Origin: Flavilitoribacter sp020436695
Lineage (GTDB): Bacteria; Bacteroidota; Bacteroidia; Chitinophagales; Saprospiraceae
Direction: 5' to 3'
Length of the DNA stretch: 64,000 bases
Assembly (NCBI GenBank): GCA_041392665.1
Contig: JAWKLQ010000010.1
Location: 186,001-250,000, forward strand
Under the pieces are notes generated by a model. That model saw nothing but the letters and a program-made list of their open reading frames with translations. It was not told the DNA's origin and made no database searches. This document shows positions 34,721 through 43,204 of the stretch, in pieces; position 1 is the stretch's first letter, and the number at the start of each line of letters is the position of its first letter. Position numbers and translations under genes: made by a program.

Positions 34721-37051
34721 ATGAAATACAGCCTATTACTTTTCACCTTTCTGCTCAATAGTGCCGGTGCACTCCTAGCTCAGACCGGTACCATTCGCGG
34801 CAATGTTTATGACCAGGAAAGCGGAGCGCCCATTTTGTTTGCCAATATCCGGCTGGCAGGTACAGATCTGGGTACCAATTCCGATGAGAACGGCTTTTTC
34901 AGCTTGCCCGATATTCCGGTAGGAACTTATTCGCTGATAGCTACTTACCTGGGCTATGACAGTACCCGCGTTTCGCTAACTGTACGGGCGGACGCCATTG
35001 CTTACCAACGACTGGTAATGAAGGCTAACGCCATCAATCTTACCACGGTGGATGTCTCCGGCGCCAGAGAACGCGCCCGCACCGAAGTGAATGTATCGAC
35101 CTTACAGGTGACGCCCAAGGAGATCAAAAGTCTACCGGCGGCCGGTGGCGAAGCCGATATCGCGCAATACCTCACTATCCTGCCGGGTATTGTTTCTACC
35201 GGTGATCAGGGAGGTCAACTGTACATTCGGGGAGGATCGCCCGTCCAGAACCGCATCCTGCTGGATGGAATGACGATCTATAATCCTTTCCACAGCATCG
35301 GACTGTTCTCCGTATTCGAAACGGAAACGGTGCGCAGTGTGGAAGTCCTGACCGGTGGGTTCAATGCCGAATACGGCGGACGAATCTCGGCCATTGTGGA
35401 TATTCAGACGAGGGAAGGAAATAAACAGCGTTTTAGTGGTCTGGTCTCGGCCAGCCCCTTTCAGGCTAAGGCGCTGATCGAAGGCCCCATTAAGAAACTG
35501 GACCCGGAAACCGGAAACAGCATTTCCTTTCTGTTTACGGCCAAACATTCCTATCTCAGTCAGACCTCTCCCGTTTTGTATCCTTACGCAACGGACACTA
35601 CGTTTTATAACTTCGCCAGTGGCGATACCAGTCTGCAGGATGTGGCGGATATCGGGCTCCCTTTTGACTATACCGACTTTTACGGAAAACTGTCCATCGT
35701 GGGCGGTGGCGGGAGCAAGTTGGATATTTTCGGCATGAATTTCCGGGATAGGTTCGATTTCGTCGGCCTGAGCACCGTCGACTGGAAAACCACTGGCGGT
35801 GGTGCCCACTTTGATCTGGTGCCCCCTAATTCAGACATCGTGATGGACGGGACGATCGCCTATTCCAAATACAATATCTCTTCCCTCGAATCCGACGGCC
35901 GCCCTAAAAGCAGCGAGGTAGTCAATTATACGGCCGCCCTGAATTTTACCTATTTCGGCTTGAACAAGCAACTGGATTACGGCTTCGAATTTACCGGATT
36001 CAATACCGATTTTTCCTTTACGAATTTGTTTGATATTCCCTTCCAGCAACGCGATTTTACCACCGAAATGGCCGGCTATCTGAAATACCGGCAGGTGCTG
36101 GGCCGGCTCATCATCGAACCGGGACTGCGTCTACAGTACTACGCATCACAGTCCAAATTCTCACCGGAACCCCGCCTGGGCTTAAAAGTCAATATCAGCG
36201 ATCATTTTCGCCTGAAAATGGCCGGCGGCCTTTATTCCCAGAACCTGATCAGCACGGTAAGTGAGCAGGATGTAGTTAATTTCTTCGTGGGCTTTCTGGC
36301 GGGGCCGGAGCAGACCATTTACCGCCCCAATTCTTCGGAGGCTGCTAAAGACCGGCTTCAACGCGCTGTACACGGGGTGGCCGGGTTTGAGTTGGACCTG
36401 AACGATCATACCAGTCTGAATGTGGAGTCTTACTATAAAGGCTTTACCCAACTCATCAGCATCAATCGCAACAAACTGCGCGGGCAAGACCCGGACTTCC
36501 AGACGGAAACGGGCGAGGCTTACGGCATCGATCTCTCCCTACGCTACGAGCGCGCCCGCTGGTACGCCTGGCTGACCTACAGTCTGGCCAAAGTGACCCG
36601 CGATGACGGGGAGCAGGTTTATCCTACCATTTTCGACCGGCGTCATAACGTCAATGCCTTAGTCCGCTATCAATTTGGGCGGGGCAACAAATGGTCGCTG
36701 AGTGCGCGCTGGAACCTGGGCTCGGGTTTCCCGTTCACACTCACCCAGGGCTTTTACCAGCAGGTACCCTTCGATTCCGATCTCCTGACCGGAGATGTTC
36801 TGACCGGTAATTATGACATCGGTACCATTCTCAGCGACGAGCGCAATGACGGCCGTTTGTCTTACTACCATCGGCTGGATGTATCGCTTAAACGGGAATG
36901 GGCATTTGGCCGCTACGCCCGTATTGAAGGTAACCTCAGTGTGACCAATGCCTACAATCGCGATAATGTATTTTATGTGGATCGGCAGAGCAACCGGCGA
37001 GTGGATCAGTTGCCGGTATTGCCCAGTTTGGGGGTGACAGTGCGGTTTTAG
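34721..37051 (+). CDS. TonB-dependent receptor with carboxypeptidase-like N-domain
   Basis: The 776-residue outer-membrane protein has a signal peptide (1-21, cleavage after LLAQ), a carboxypeptidase D regulatory-like beta-sandwich (about 24-105: GTIRGNVYDQESGAPILFANI), a plug (about 125-235: DIAQYLTILPGIV, GGQLYIRGGSPVQNRILLDG) and a beta-barrel ending in the aromatic VTVRF. It imports a ligand with energy from TonB. There is no SusD gene beside it, so a small or metal-bound ligand is more likely than a glycan. The start is the ATG right after the word array. Confidence 0.93.
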   Translation: MKYSLLLFTFLLNSAGALLAQTGTIRGNVYDQESGAPILFANIRLAGTDLGTNSDENGFFSLPDIPVGTYSLIATYLGYDSTRVSLTVRADAIAYQRLVMKANAINLTTVDVSGARERARTEVNVSTLQVTPKEIKSLPAAGGEADIAQYLTILPGIVSTGDQGGQLYIRGGSPVQNRILLDGMTIYNPFHSIGLFSVFETETVRSVEVLTGGFNAEYGGRISAIVDIQTREGNKQRFSGLVSASPFQAKALIEGPIKKLDPETGNSISFLFTAKHSYLSQTSPVLYPYATDTTFYNFASGDTSLQDVADIGLPFDYTDFYGKLSIVGGGGSKLDIFGMNFRDRFDFVGLSTVDWKTTGGGAHFDLVPPNSDIVMDGTIAYSKYNISSLESDGRPKSSEVVNYTAALNFTYFGLNKQLDYGFEFTGFNTDFSFTNLFDIPFQQRDFTTEMAGYLKYRQVLGRLIIEPGLRLQYYASQSKFSPEPRLGLKVNISDHFRLKMAGGLYSQNLISTVSEQDVVNFFVGFLAGPEQTIYRPNSSEAAKDRLQRAVHGVAGFELDLNDHTSLNVESYYKGFTQLISINRNKLRGQDPDFQTETGEAYGIDLSLRYERARWYAWLTYSLAKVTRDDGEQVYPTIFDRRHNVNALVRYQFGRGNKWSLSARWNLGSGFPFTLTQGFYQQVPFDSDLLTGDVLTGNYDIGTILSDERNDGRLSYYHRLDVSLKREWAFGRYARIEGNLSVTNAYNRDNVFYVDRQSNRRVDQLPVLPSLGVTVRF

Positions 37052-37146
37052 AGGGCTTGTTTTGCAGTCTTTAGGAAGTGAAAGGAAACTCTAGCCAATC
37101 GTCTGGCGTAACTTTGTATACAATATTTCCTGTTCAAAAAATAATT

Positions 37147-37653
37147 ATGAGACATAAACCATTTGTATTCTTTTTAATGCTAATTTTTATTGGCGCATGT
37201 GAAAATCCCTCAGCTATATTATCTGATAACGCTAAATTGAATATTAAAGAGACGCTAGAAAAATTGGCTGTTGATAACTTGAAAGCTTGGGAGCCACCAT
37301 TTTCTGAAGAAGCATTTCTTGATTTTTTTACTCAAACCGAAGATTTTTCTTTTGCGGTAGATGGATTTCATATAACAAGCTATGAAGACTGGGTAGGGGT
37401 TGTTTATGAGAGCATGGATCATGATAGAAAAAGCTACAAAACCTATACTGATAACATTGAGCATGTCGAAACAGATATAATCAATGAAGACTATGGGTTT
37501 GTCACTGTTGATTATACTTGGGATTACACAAATAATGATGATGTTCGATATATGGTAAAGTCAATTGTAACAATGTTGTTTAGGAAAGAAAATGGTAGAT
37601 GGAAAATAGTAAATACTCACTGCTCACATGGTGAAACCCAAATTGTGAATTAA
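37147..37653 (+). CDS. NTF2-like (SnoaL/DUF4440-type) lipoprotein
   Basis: The 168-residue protein has a lipoprotein signal (lipobox FIGAC) and an NTF2-like domain: LKAWEPPFSEEAFLDFFTQ, a central YEDWVGVVYESM, and MLFRKENGRWKIVNTHCSHG at the end, the usual closing strand. These domains bind small ligands or catalyse minor reactions; the role here is unknown. The start at 37147 gives the signal peptide; upstream codons do not. The gene is clearly more AT-rich than its neighbours, which may mean recent acquisition. Confidence 0.8.
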   Translation: MRHKPFVFFLMLIFIGACENPSAILSDNAKLNIKETLEKLAVDNLKAWEPPFSEEAFLDFFTQTEDFSFAVDGFHITSYEDWVGVVYESMDHDRKSYKTYTDNIEHVETDIINEDYGFVTVDYTWDYTNNDDVRYMVKSIVTMLFRKENGRWKIVNTHCSHGETQIVN

Positions 37654-37761
37654 CATAACTGTTTCAGTATACGGCAGACGGCTCATGGCGTCCAGCCTGC
37701 TGGTCGTTTCCTTGAAATATCATAGTAGCCATTACAGTCTGAAGTCAAAGATCGACATCAT

Positions 37762-37792
37762 CTTTAGGTGGAGCATAAAACTCCACCTAAAG
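37762..37792. terminator. Bidirectional terminator-like hairpin
   Basis: CTTTAGGTGGAG (37762-37773) pairs perfectly with CTCCACCTAAAG (37781-37792) around a 7-base A-rich loop. It lies between the ends of two convergent genes (37653 and 37883), which suits a shared terminator. Confidence 0.65.
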
Positions 37793-37882
37793 GGCTTCAC
37801 GGTCAGATTAGCTTTCTATGCCCTGGCCTAACAATGCCGGTAAAAGGATAGGAACAGAAATTATCCGAGCCAAGAACTCTCC

Positions 37883-38488
37883 TCAAAACGAAACCCGTAT
37901 CCCCACCGAAATATCCGCCAGATCACTGGCCTGCCCCCGGTCACCGGCCTCAAAGCCCTTATAATACCGCAGACCGGCCTGTAGGGAAAGGAGTTTGCTG
38001 ATCTGATAGGCAGGTGCGATAATGACCCCAACCTGCGGACTCACGTTGGTAAAAGTATCTCCACTACTGCCATTGAAGCCGTTATTATATTGAACCACCG
38101 TAGCGCCACCACTCACTAAAAGACCAACAAAAAATTGGTCGGAAAGATCCAGGCGGTAGCCCAACGCACCGTGATAAGCGGTACCGCCATCCAGGTTGTT
38201 ATCCTCATTAAAAGTAGTCAGGAGAGGAGTAGTGTACTGCAGGCGGCCGATGATTTTCCCATATTCCAGTTCTCCGTAGAAACCCGCGACTATCCCCGAA
38301 TTTTCCTTACTGCCATGAGTTACCAGCGGGGCATAACCTACATTGGCAGCTAGTGAGAGCCGCAGTGCTATTTTATCTTGTGCATTTAGATCTGTCATTA
38401 GAAAAGAACAGAATAACAGAAGTAGGATCACACGAAACGAAGCATAATAGGAGCTGAGATCAGTTTTTGAATGGGTCATGTTGTACAT
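37883..38488 (-). CDS. Outer-membrane beta-barrel protein
   Basis: The 201-residue protein has a signal peptide (cleavage after DLNAQ) followed by amphipathic strands such as RLSLAANVGYAPLV, GFYGELEYGKIIGRLQY, GLLVSGGATVVQY and a terminal VGIRVSF with the aromatic last residue of barrels. It resembles small 8-stranded OmpX/OmpA-like barrels. ATG 38488 is chosen because the preceding codons lack a signal; 38479 is an alternative. The function is unknown. Confidence 0.75.
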   Translation of the reverse strand: MYNMTHSKTDLSSYYASFRVILLLLFCSFLMTDLNAQDKIALRLSLAANVGYAPLVTHGSKENSGIVAGFYGELEYGKIIGRLQYTTPLLTTFNEDNNLDGGTAYHGALGYRLDLSDQFFVGLLVSGGATVVQYNNGFNGSSGDTFTNVSPQVGVIIAPAYQISKLLSLQAGLRYYKGFEAGDRGQASDLADISVGIRVSF

Positions 38489-38696
38489 TTTTTGATTTTG
38501 GTTTGGTGTTATTATGATGACCCAAAATTGCAGGCTCCGGGTGGATGTGCCCTTATACTTATGTTGTAGTTCGATGTATACATGTTGGAGAGGACTCATG
38601 AAATTGACTGCAGACCCCTCATTAAGAATCATCTCGCTCCCCAATTGCCCGCCTGAAATTCCTTTTGTAACCTTGAGGAAAGAACGCCATTAATTA

Positions 38697-39072
38697 ATGA
38701 AGAACTGTAGATTTCTTTTGCTGACACTCCTTATGGCAGCCTATCAGTTTGGGTACACGCAGACTTCCAATTTAGCTTATACCGAATCATATTATGTGCC
38801 CGCAGTTAACGGAACTAAGTTAGCTGTTGATGTACATTTTCCTAAAGGTTATCAGAACGGGAGATTACCGGCCCTGCTCGAACTGACCAGATACTGGCGA
38901 TCTGCCGAGGACCCGGTTACCGGTGAACCCACTCCATCCCTTCGAAAACGGGACGATTTCTTTTTAGCAAATAATTACATACTGGTAAAGGTGGATGTAA
39001 GAGGCACCGGTGCTTCTTATGGCGTACGTCCCGGTGAATACACGCGAACTGAGGTGAGAGATGCCCGTTATA
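38697..39072 (+). pseudogene. CocE/NonD-type hydrolase remnant, truncated
   Basis: A signal peptide (1-21, cleavage after GYTQ) precedes NGTKLAVDVHFPKGY, LPALLELTRYWRS and NNYILVKVDVRGTGASYG, the N-terminal landmarks of the CocE/NonD (X-Pro dipeptidyl-peptidase S15) hydrolases. In intact members a DA-x-x-I-x-D-W-I region and the catalytic GxSYxG follow; here the frame loses the family pattern after EVRDA near 39065 and enters transposase sequence. About 500 residues, including the catalytic triad, are missing, so it is non-functional. The rest of the gene is not seen beyond the insertion. Confidence 0.75.
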
Positions 39073-39771
39073 TCCTGGAATTGAAGAACTTTTCAAGCAT
39101 TTTTTGGACCGCAACAATCGTTGGATAAAACTAGCCGATGCCCTGCCGTGGGATGAAATGGCCGGCATCTATAGGCAAAGCTTGAGTGCGGACAATGGGC
39201 GCCCCACCATAGATGTTCGCCTGGCCGTGGGTGCACTGATCATTAAGCACAAGCTGGGGCTGAGCGACCGGGAGGTGGTGTCCACCATCCGGGAGAATGT
39301 GTACATTCAATATTTTGTAGGCTACCGCTCCTTTGATCCCGATGTTCCTTTTGATCCGTCACTGTTTGTAGCGATGAGAAAACGCATGGGCGCTAAACGC
39401 TTTGATGAGATGAACAAGCAGATTATCAGGCTGACAAAAGGCCGTGAAAAAAGGATTAAAAAGGACTCTTCAGGAGAAGATGAGGACCAGACTGAGCCGG
39501 AGTCGGGGCCTGCGGACCAGAGCGCTTCCCTGGACCAGGAACCAGTTGCTGATCCTCATCCATCCAAGGATTACCCCCAAAGGGCTACCTGAAACTGGAC
39601 GCCACGGTGGCCGATCAAATGATCGTGTATCCAACGGATCTGAGGCTAGTGGCACGCAGTCGGCAGGAAAGTGAAAGATTAATCGATCTGCTGTATGTGC
39701 ACAGTGACCTGGCTGCCAACCCAGCTATGGTGCCGCTTGGCCGGGCAGATAGCACCGGCTCAACCCCTTAA
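39073..39771 (+). mobile_element. Degenerate IS5/IS1182-type insertion sequence
   Basis: The left junction with the hydrolase lies near 39060-39075. The element retains the N-terminal transposase part but no DDE catalytic domain, has a frameshift, and ends in unrelated sequence at about 39720-39771. I could not find terminal inverted repeats or a target duplication. It is thus a broken remnant that probably arrived before partial deletion of the site. Confidence 0.65.
39104..39771 (+). pseudogene. Transposase fragment with frameshift
   Basis: The first part, 39104-39592, reads WIKLADALPWDEMAGIY, VRLAVGALIIKHKLGLSDRE and YFVGYRSFDPDVPFDPSL, the N-terminal DUF772-type domain of IS5/IS1182 transposases. 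A charged, Glu/Asp-rich linker follows. At the C5 run 39574-39578 the frame breaks; with one more C it would continue KGYLKLDATVADQMIVYPTD and RLIDLLYVHSDLA, the standard next segment. It then ends at a TAA near 39771 without the DDE residues. The proper start codon is also missing. It cannot be active. Confidence 0.75.
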
Positions 39772-39963
39772 AAACAATTATTGGAAGCAGATCAGGTTCG
39801 GACCTACTTTACCACACCAATTATTTACCCTTGGCAGGTAACGCATTTTGTCCAGGAGGGACTTTTTCAGCAAACCCTATCTAAATGTGACTGATCATGA
39901 AGATGATAAAAGTAGTATCTCAAACAACCCCGCTTATGCTAACCACTATTACGTACTTCAATC

Positions 39964-40018
39964 CGTCAGCCCTACGGCTCCGCTTGGGGCTGGCCCGAGC
40001 GGAGCCGTAGGACTGACG
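39964..40018 (-). terminator. Strong hairpin after the acs stop
   Basis: CCTACGGCTCCGCT (39971-39984) pairs with AGCGGAGCCGTAGG (39998-40011), extended past one mismatch by CGTCAG/CTGACG. It begins four bases beyond the acetyl-CoA synthetase stop on the minus strand and fits a terminator, although a T run is missing. Confidence 0.6.
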
Positions 40019-40021
40019 TGA

Positions 40022-41923
40022 CTATTGCTTAGCCCCATCCTTGATCTCCTCAACGATCTCCGGATTCAGCAGTGTGGAGGTATCTCCCAGATTACTGGTA
40101 TCACCGGATGCCACTTTGCGCAGAATACGTCGCATGATCTTACCGGAGCGGGTCTTGGGCAGACCGGAAACGATCTGAATGCGGTCGGGTTTGGCGATCG
40201 GGCCGATCTCCTGGGTTACTACGGCACGGATCTCTTTTTCAAAGGCCTCTTCGTCGGAGACGTCTTCAGTAGTGATCACATAGGCATAAATGCCCTGTCC
40301 CTTGATGTCGTGTGGATAGCCAACCACTGCTGATTCCACCACTTTTGGATGTTCGTTAATGGCATTTTCCACTTCGGCGGTACCCATGCGGTGACCCGAT
40401 ACATTGATCACGTCATCCACCCGGCCGATAATGCGGTACATGCCGTCTTCGTCACGCCGGGCACCATCACCGGTAAAGTACTTATCCAGGAACATGGCAA
40501 AATAAGTGTTGCGGCAACGATCGTGATCTCCGTAGGTGGTGCGGATCATGGATGGCCAGGGGAATTTGATACAAAGCAGTCCTTCCACATCATTTCCGTC
40601 AATCTCCACACCGTCGTTATCCACCAGGCACATCTGTATACCCGGTAGCGGATAGCCCGCATGTGCAGGTTTCATCGGGCTGAGCCCACCCAGGCCGGAG
40701 ATCATGATGCCGCCGGTCTCGGTTTGCCACCAGGTATCCACAATTGGACATCCCTTATTGCCTACTACTTCGTAATACCAGTTCCACGCCTCTTCGTTAA
40801 TCGGTTCACCCACACTGCCCAGCAGGCGCAGCGAACTCAGGTCGAATTTTTTAACAGGTTCCTCACCGAAAGCCATCAGGGCCCGAATGGCGGTAGGTGC
40901 CGTGTAAAATTGATTGACCTTGTGTTTCTCCACAACTTCCCAGAACCGGCCCGGATGCGGATAGGTAGGCACTCCTTCGAACATTACCGTCGTAGCTCCG
41001 GCTGATAGCGGTCCGTATACGATATAGGAATGGCCGGTGATCCAGCCGATGTCGGCTGTACACCAGTAGATGTCACCTTCCCGGTATTGGAATACATTCT
41101 GGAAAGAATAGGTGGTATACACCATATACCCGCCGCAGGTGTGCACCACACCTTTCGGTTTGCCGGTAGAGCCGGAAGTATACAGGATAAACAGCATGTC
41201 TTCGGCGTCCATCACTTCAGCCGGGCAACTGCCGGACTGCGGATCAACTTCCTCGTGCCACCACTTGTCGCGTCCGTCGGTCCATTCTATGGGGTCGGCG
41301 GTATTGCGGTGTACCAGCACGGTCTCAATACTATCACAACCCATGGCCAGGGCTTCGTCTACTACACTTTTTACCGGAATGTGTTTAGCACCCCGATTAT
41401 TGTAGTCGGAGCAGATCACCATCTTGCAGGTGGCATCTTTGATGCGGTCGGCCAGGGCCTGGGCGGAGAAGCCCGCAAAAACCACAGAATGGACGGCACC
41501 TACCCGGGCGCAGGCCAGCACTCCGATTGCCAGCTCGGGTACCATAGGCATATAGAAGCACACCCGGTCTCCTTTTTTAATGCCGTTGGCCTTGAGGGCA
41601 TTGGCGGCCCGGCATACGGCAAGGTGTAGTTCGCGATAGGTATAGGTCCGTACCGGATCGTTAGGATCGTTGGGCTCAAACAGGATGGCAACCTGATCAG
41701 GGCGGGTTTCCAAATGCCGGTCCAGACAGTTTTCGGTGATATTCAGCTTGCCGCCCTGAAACCATTTTACATCAGGTTTGCGGAAATCCCACTCCAGGAC
41801 TTTATCCCATTTTTTGTGCCACTGGAAAGTGTCCGCTATGCCGGCCCAAAAGCTTTCGGGATCGGCTACACTTTGTTCGTATTGTTCTTTGTATTCGTCG
41901 AAGGAATTGATACGATGGGTCAT
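40022..41923 (-). CDS. acs: Acetyl-CoA synthetase
   Basis: From ATG 41923 (MTHRINSFDEYKEQY) the protein has 633 residues. It has the AMP-forming adenylate-enzyme motifs YTSGSTGKPKG, DTWWQTETGG, TGDGARRDEDG, RVDDVINVSGHR and PKTRSGKIMRR; the last contains the lysine whose acetylation shuts such enzymes down. It turns acetate, ATP and CoA into acetyl-CoA in the cytosol. The open frame extends to 41995, but the -7 box at 41968-41975 puts the probable transcript start downstream of those codons, favouring 41923. A strong hairpin ends the gene. Confidence 0.97.
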   Translation of the reverse strand: MTHRINSFDEYKEQYEQSVADPESFWAGIADTFQWHKKWDKVLEWDFRKPDVKWFQGGKLNITENCLDRHLETRPDQVAILFEPNDPNDPVRTYTYRELHLAVCRAANALKANGIKKGDRVCFYMPMVPELAIGVLACARVGAVHSVVFAGFSAQALADRIKDATCKMVICSDYNNRGAKHIPVKSVVDEALAMGCDSIETVLVHRNTADPIEWTDGRDKWWHEEVDPQSGSCPAEVMDAEDMLFILYTSGSTGKPKGVVHTCGGYMVYTTYSFQNVFQYREGDIYWCTADIGWITGHSYIVYGPLSAGATTVMFEGVPTYPHPGRFWEVVEKHKVNQFYTAPTAIRALMAFGEEPVKKFDLSSLRLLGSVGEPINEEAWNWYYEVVGNKGCPIVDTWWQTETGGIMISGLGGLSPMKPAHAGYPLPGIQMCLVDNDGVEIDGNDVEGLLCIKFPWPSMIRTTYGDHDRCRNTYFAMFLDKYFTGDGARRDEDGMYRIIGRVDDVINVSGHRMGTAEVENAINEHPKVVESAVVGYPHDIKGQGIYAYVITTEDVSDEEAFEKEIRAVVTQEIGPIAKPDRIQIVSGLPKTRSGKIMRRILRKVASGDTSNLGDTSTLLNPEIVEEIKDGAKQ

Positions 41924-41967
41924 GTTGGTTGGTTTTATCTTTTGATTTTCTTTAGGTTCCATTTGTT

Positions 41968-41975
41968 CAAAGGTA
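41968..41975 (-). promoter_or_regulatory. -7 box of acs (minus strand)
   Basis: The minus strand reads TACCTTTG, an exact TAnnTTTG match, 45 bases before ATG 41923. No TTTG -33 box lies at 19-21 bases; the nearest TTG is 27 away. Confidence 0.5.
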
Positions 41976-42128
41976 GTAAACTTGTGCTTAAGCATCCATG
42001 GTCAATGATAAGAATCATGGACCAAAATGCGTTCTAGCAGTAAAGCCGCAAAAATTTAAAAAACCTCCATATATTGCGGCTTTTAGGGTTCTGAGGCAAC
42101 GTTGGGGAGCCAAAAATAGTAATCAGAT

Positions 42129-42950
42129 ATGAAACACATTAGTTATTCCAAAAGCCTTTTTATTTTAATTGTATACTGTACCGGATTCTTTTCTGCCTGT
42201 AGTAGCGATTCCCCTGCTCAATCGCCGGTTGGTTATGGCAATTCAGATCAGAATATTGTTGTTGAGCAACGCAACTTTGCCAAACAGTCGGAGCATTGCG
42301 CAGTGGACAGCCTGCACTGCATGACCATCAATCTGAGTTATCCGTATGTGGTGAGCGGCCCTGCGTCAGTAATCGATCCCATTAATGATACCATTTCTAT
42401 TCATTTAAAACGCAATGTGGCTGTTTTTGCCGTAGAATCATCCGAACTGGAGACCAGCCTGGAGGATATTGCGAGGAAATATATACAGGAGTTTGACCAA
42501 TTGGTGGCTGATTCTCCTGAATATCCCTTTTCCTGGGAAATTGAGGTGGAAGGATCCGTTTTCTATCAATCGGATAAGGTGCTATCCGTAGCCCTGAATG
42601 CCTATGCTTACACCGGCGGTGCCCATCCTAATTTTTTCCTGGACCTGATCAACTTTGACCTCGCTACCGGTAGAAAACTGACGCTTAACGATATTTTTTC
42701 CAACCTGGATCAACTGAAGGTGGTAGTCGAAAATAAATTCCGCGAGGTGCGGGAGATCGATCCCAAAACCTCCATTGCGGATGCCGGTTTTTTCTGGGGA
42801 GAACCCTTCGCCCTGCCGGAAAGCTTTGCACTGCAGGAAGATGGGGTTTATTTTTTTTACAATCCATACGAAGCGGCTGCCTATGCCCTGGGCGCTACGG
42901 AATTTACGATACCTTATGAGGATCTTAAGGATTTGATGAAGGGGCCGTAG
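42129..42950 (+). CDS. Lipoprotein with DUF4163/DUF3298-type domains
   Basis: The 273-residue protein has a lipoprotein signal (lipobox FFSAC) and, after a short linker, a first alpha/beta domain (CMTINLSYPYVVSGP, about 60-140) and a second (LNAYAYTGGAHPNFFLDLINF, about 155-265) ending FTIPYEDLKDLM. The YTGGAHPN signature is typical of DUF3298 and the pairing with DUF4163 is common. These resemble the peptidoglycan-linked RsiV family of lysozyme sensors by fold. No sigma factor or partner is next to it, so the role stays open. Confidence 0.85.
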   Translation: MKHISYSKSLFILIVYCTGFFSACSSDSPAQSPVGYGNSDQNIVVEQRNFAKQSEHCAVDSLHCMTINLSYPYVVSGPASVIDPINDTISIHLKRNVAVFAVESSELETSLEDIARKYIQEFDQLVADSPEYPFSWEIEVEGSVFYQSDKVLSVALNAYAYTGGAHPNFFLDLINFDLATGRKLTLNDIFSNLDQLKVVVENKFREVREIDPKTSIADAGFFWGEPFALPESFALQEDGVYFFYNPYEAAAYALGATEFTIPYEDLKDLMKGP

Positions 42951-42951
42951 A

Positions 42952-43204
42952 TGACGGCCGCTCGCTGCGCTTGCTGACGGCCGCCCCGCTGCCTTCGGCC
43001 GGGGCTGACGGCCGGGTGGGTGTCTTTGACGGACGCTTCACTGACGGAGAGTACTCGCCCTGTGATCGGTGTATTTTCCGGTATTTTTTCAATAGCGAGC
43101 AATAACTTAGATGATCTGCATGCCTCATCATCTCGTCAGTGCAGCATCCGTCAGGAATGGCATTGACATTCCGTCCGTCAGCAAAGCGTCCGTAAAAATC
43201 GAAC
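42952..43204. repeat. TGACGG repeat region before the glycosyltransferase
   Basis: TGACGG occurs five times (42952, 42975, 43006, 43027, 43042) and its complement CCGTCA twice (43148, 43175). A GC-rich hairpin GCCCCG...CGGGGC lies at 42983-43005. The left and right halves can fold on each other. No gene is seen. Confidence 0.55.

Noticed and set aside
34513..34758. Minus-strand frame with YGTFGFWDVWI repeats
   Set aside because: It is the reverse reading of the second word array and overlaps the TonB receptor start.
38489..38644. Extended N-terminus of the beta-barrel protein
   Set aside because: Its residues are not signal-peptide-like, and a normal signal peptide begins after the internal ATG at 38488.
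39571..39583. Programmed -1 frameshift in the transposase at the C5-A3-G3 run
   Set aside because: The CAA codon would pair poorly after slippage, and the downstream part is truncated without the DDE domain, so plain decay is more likely.
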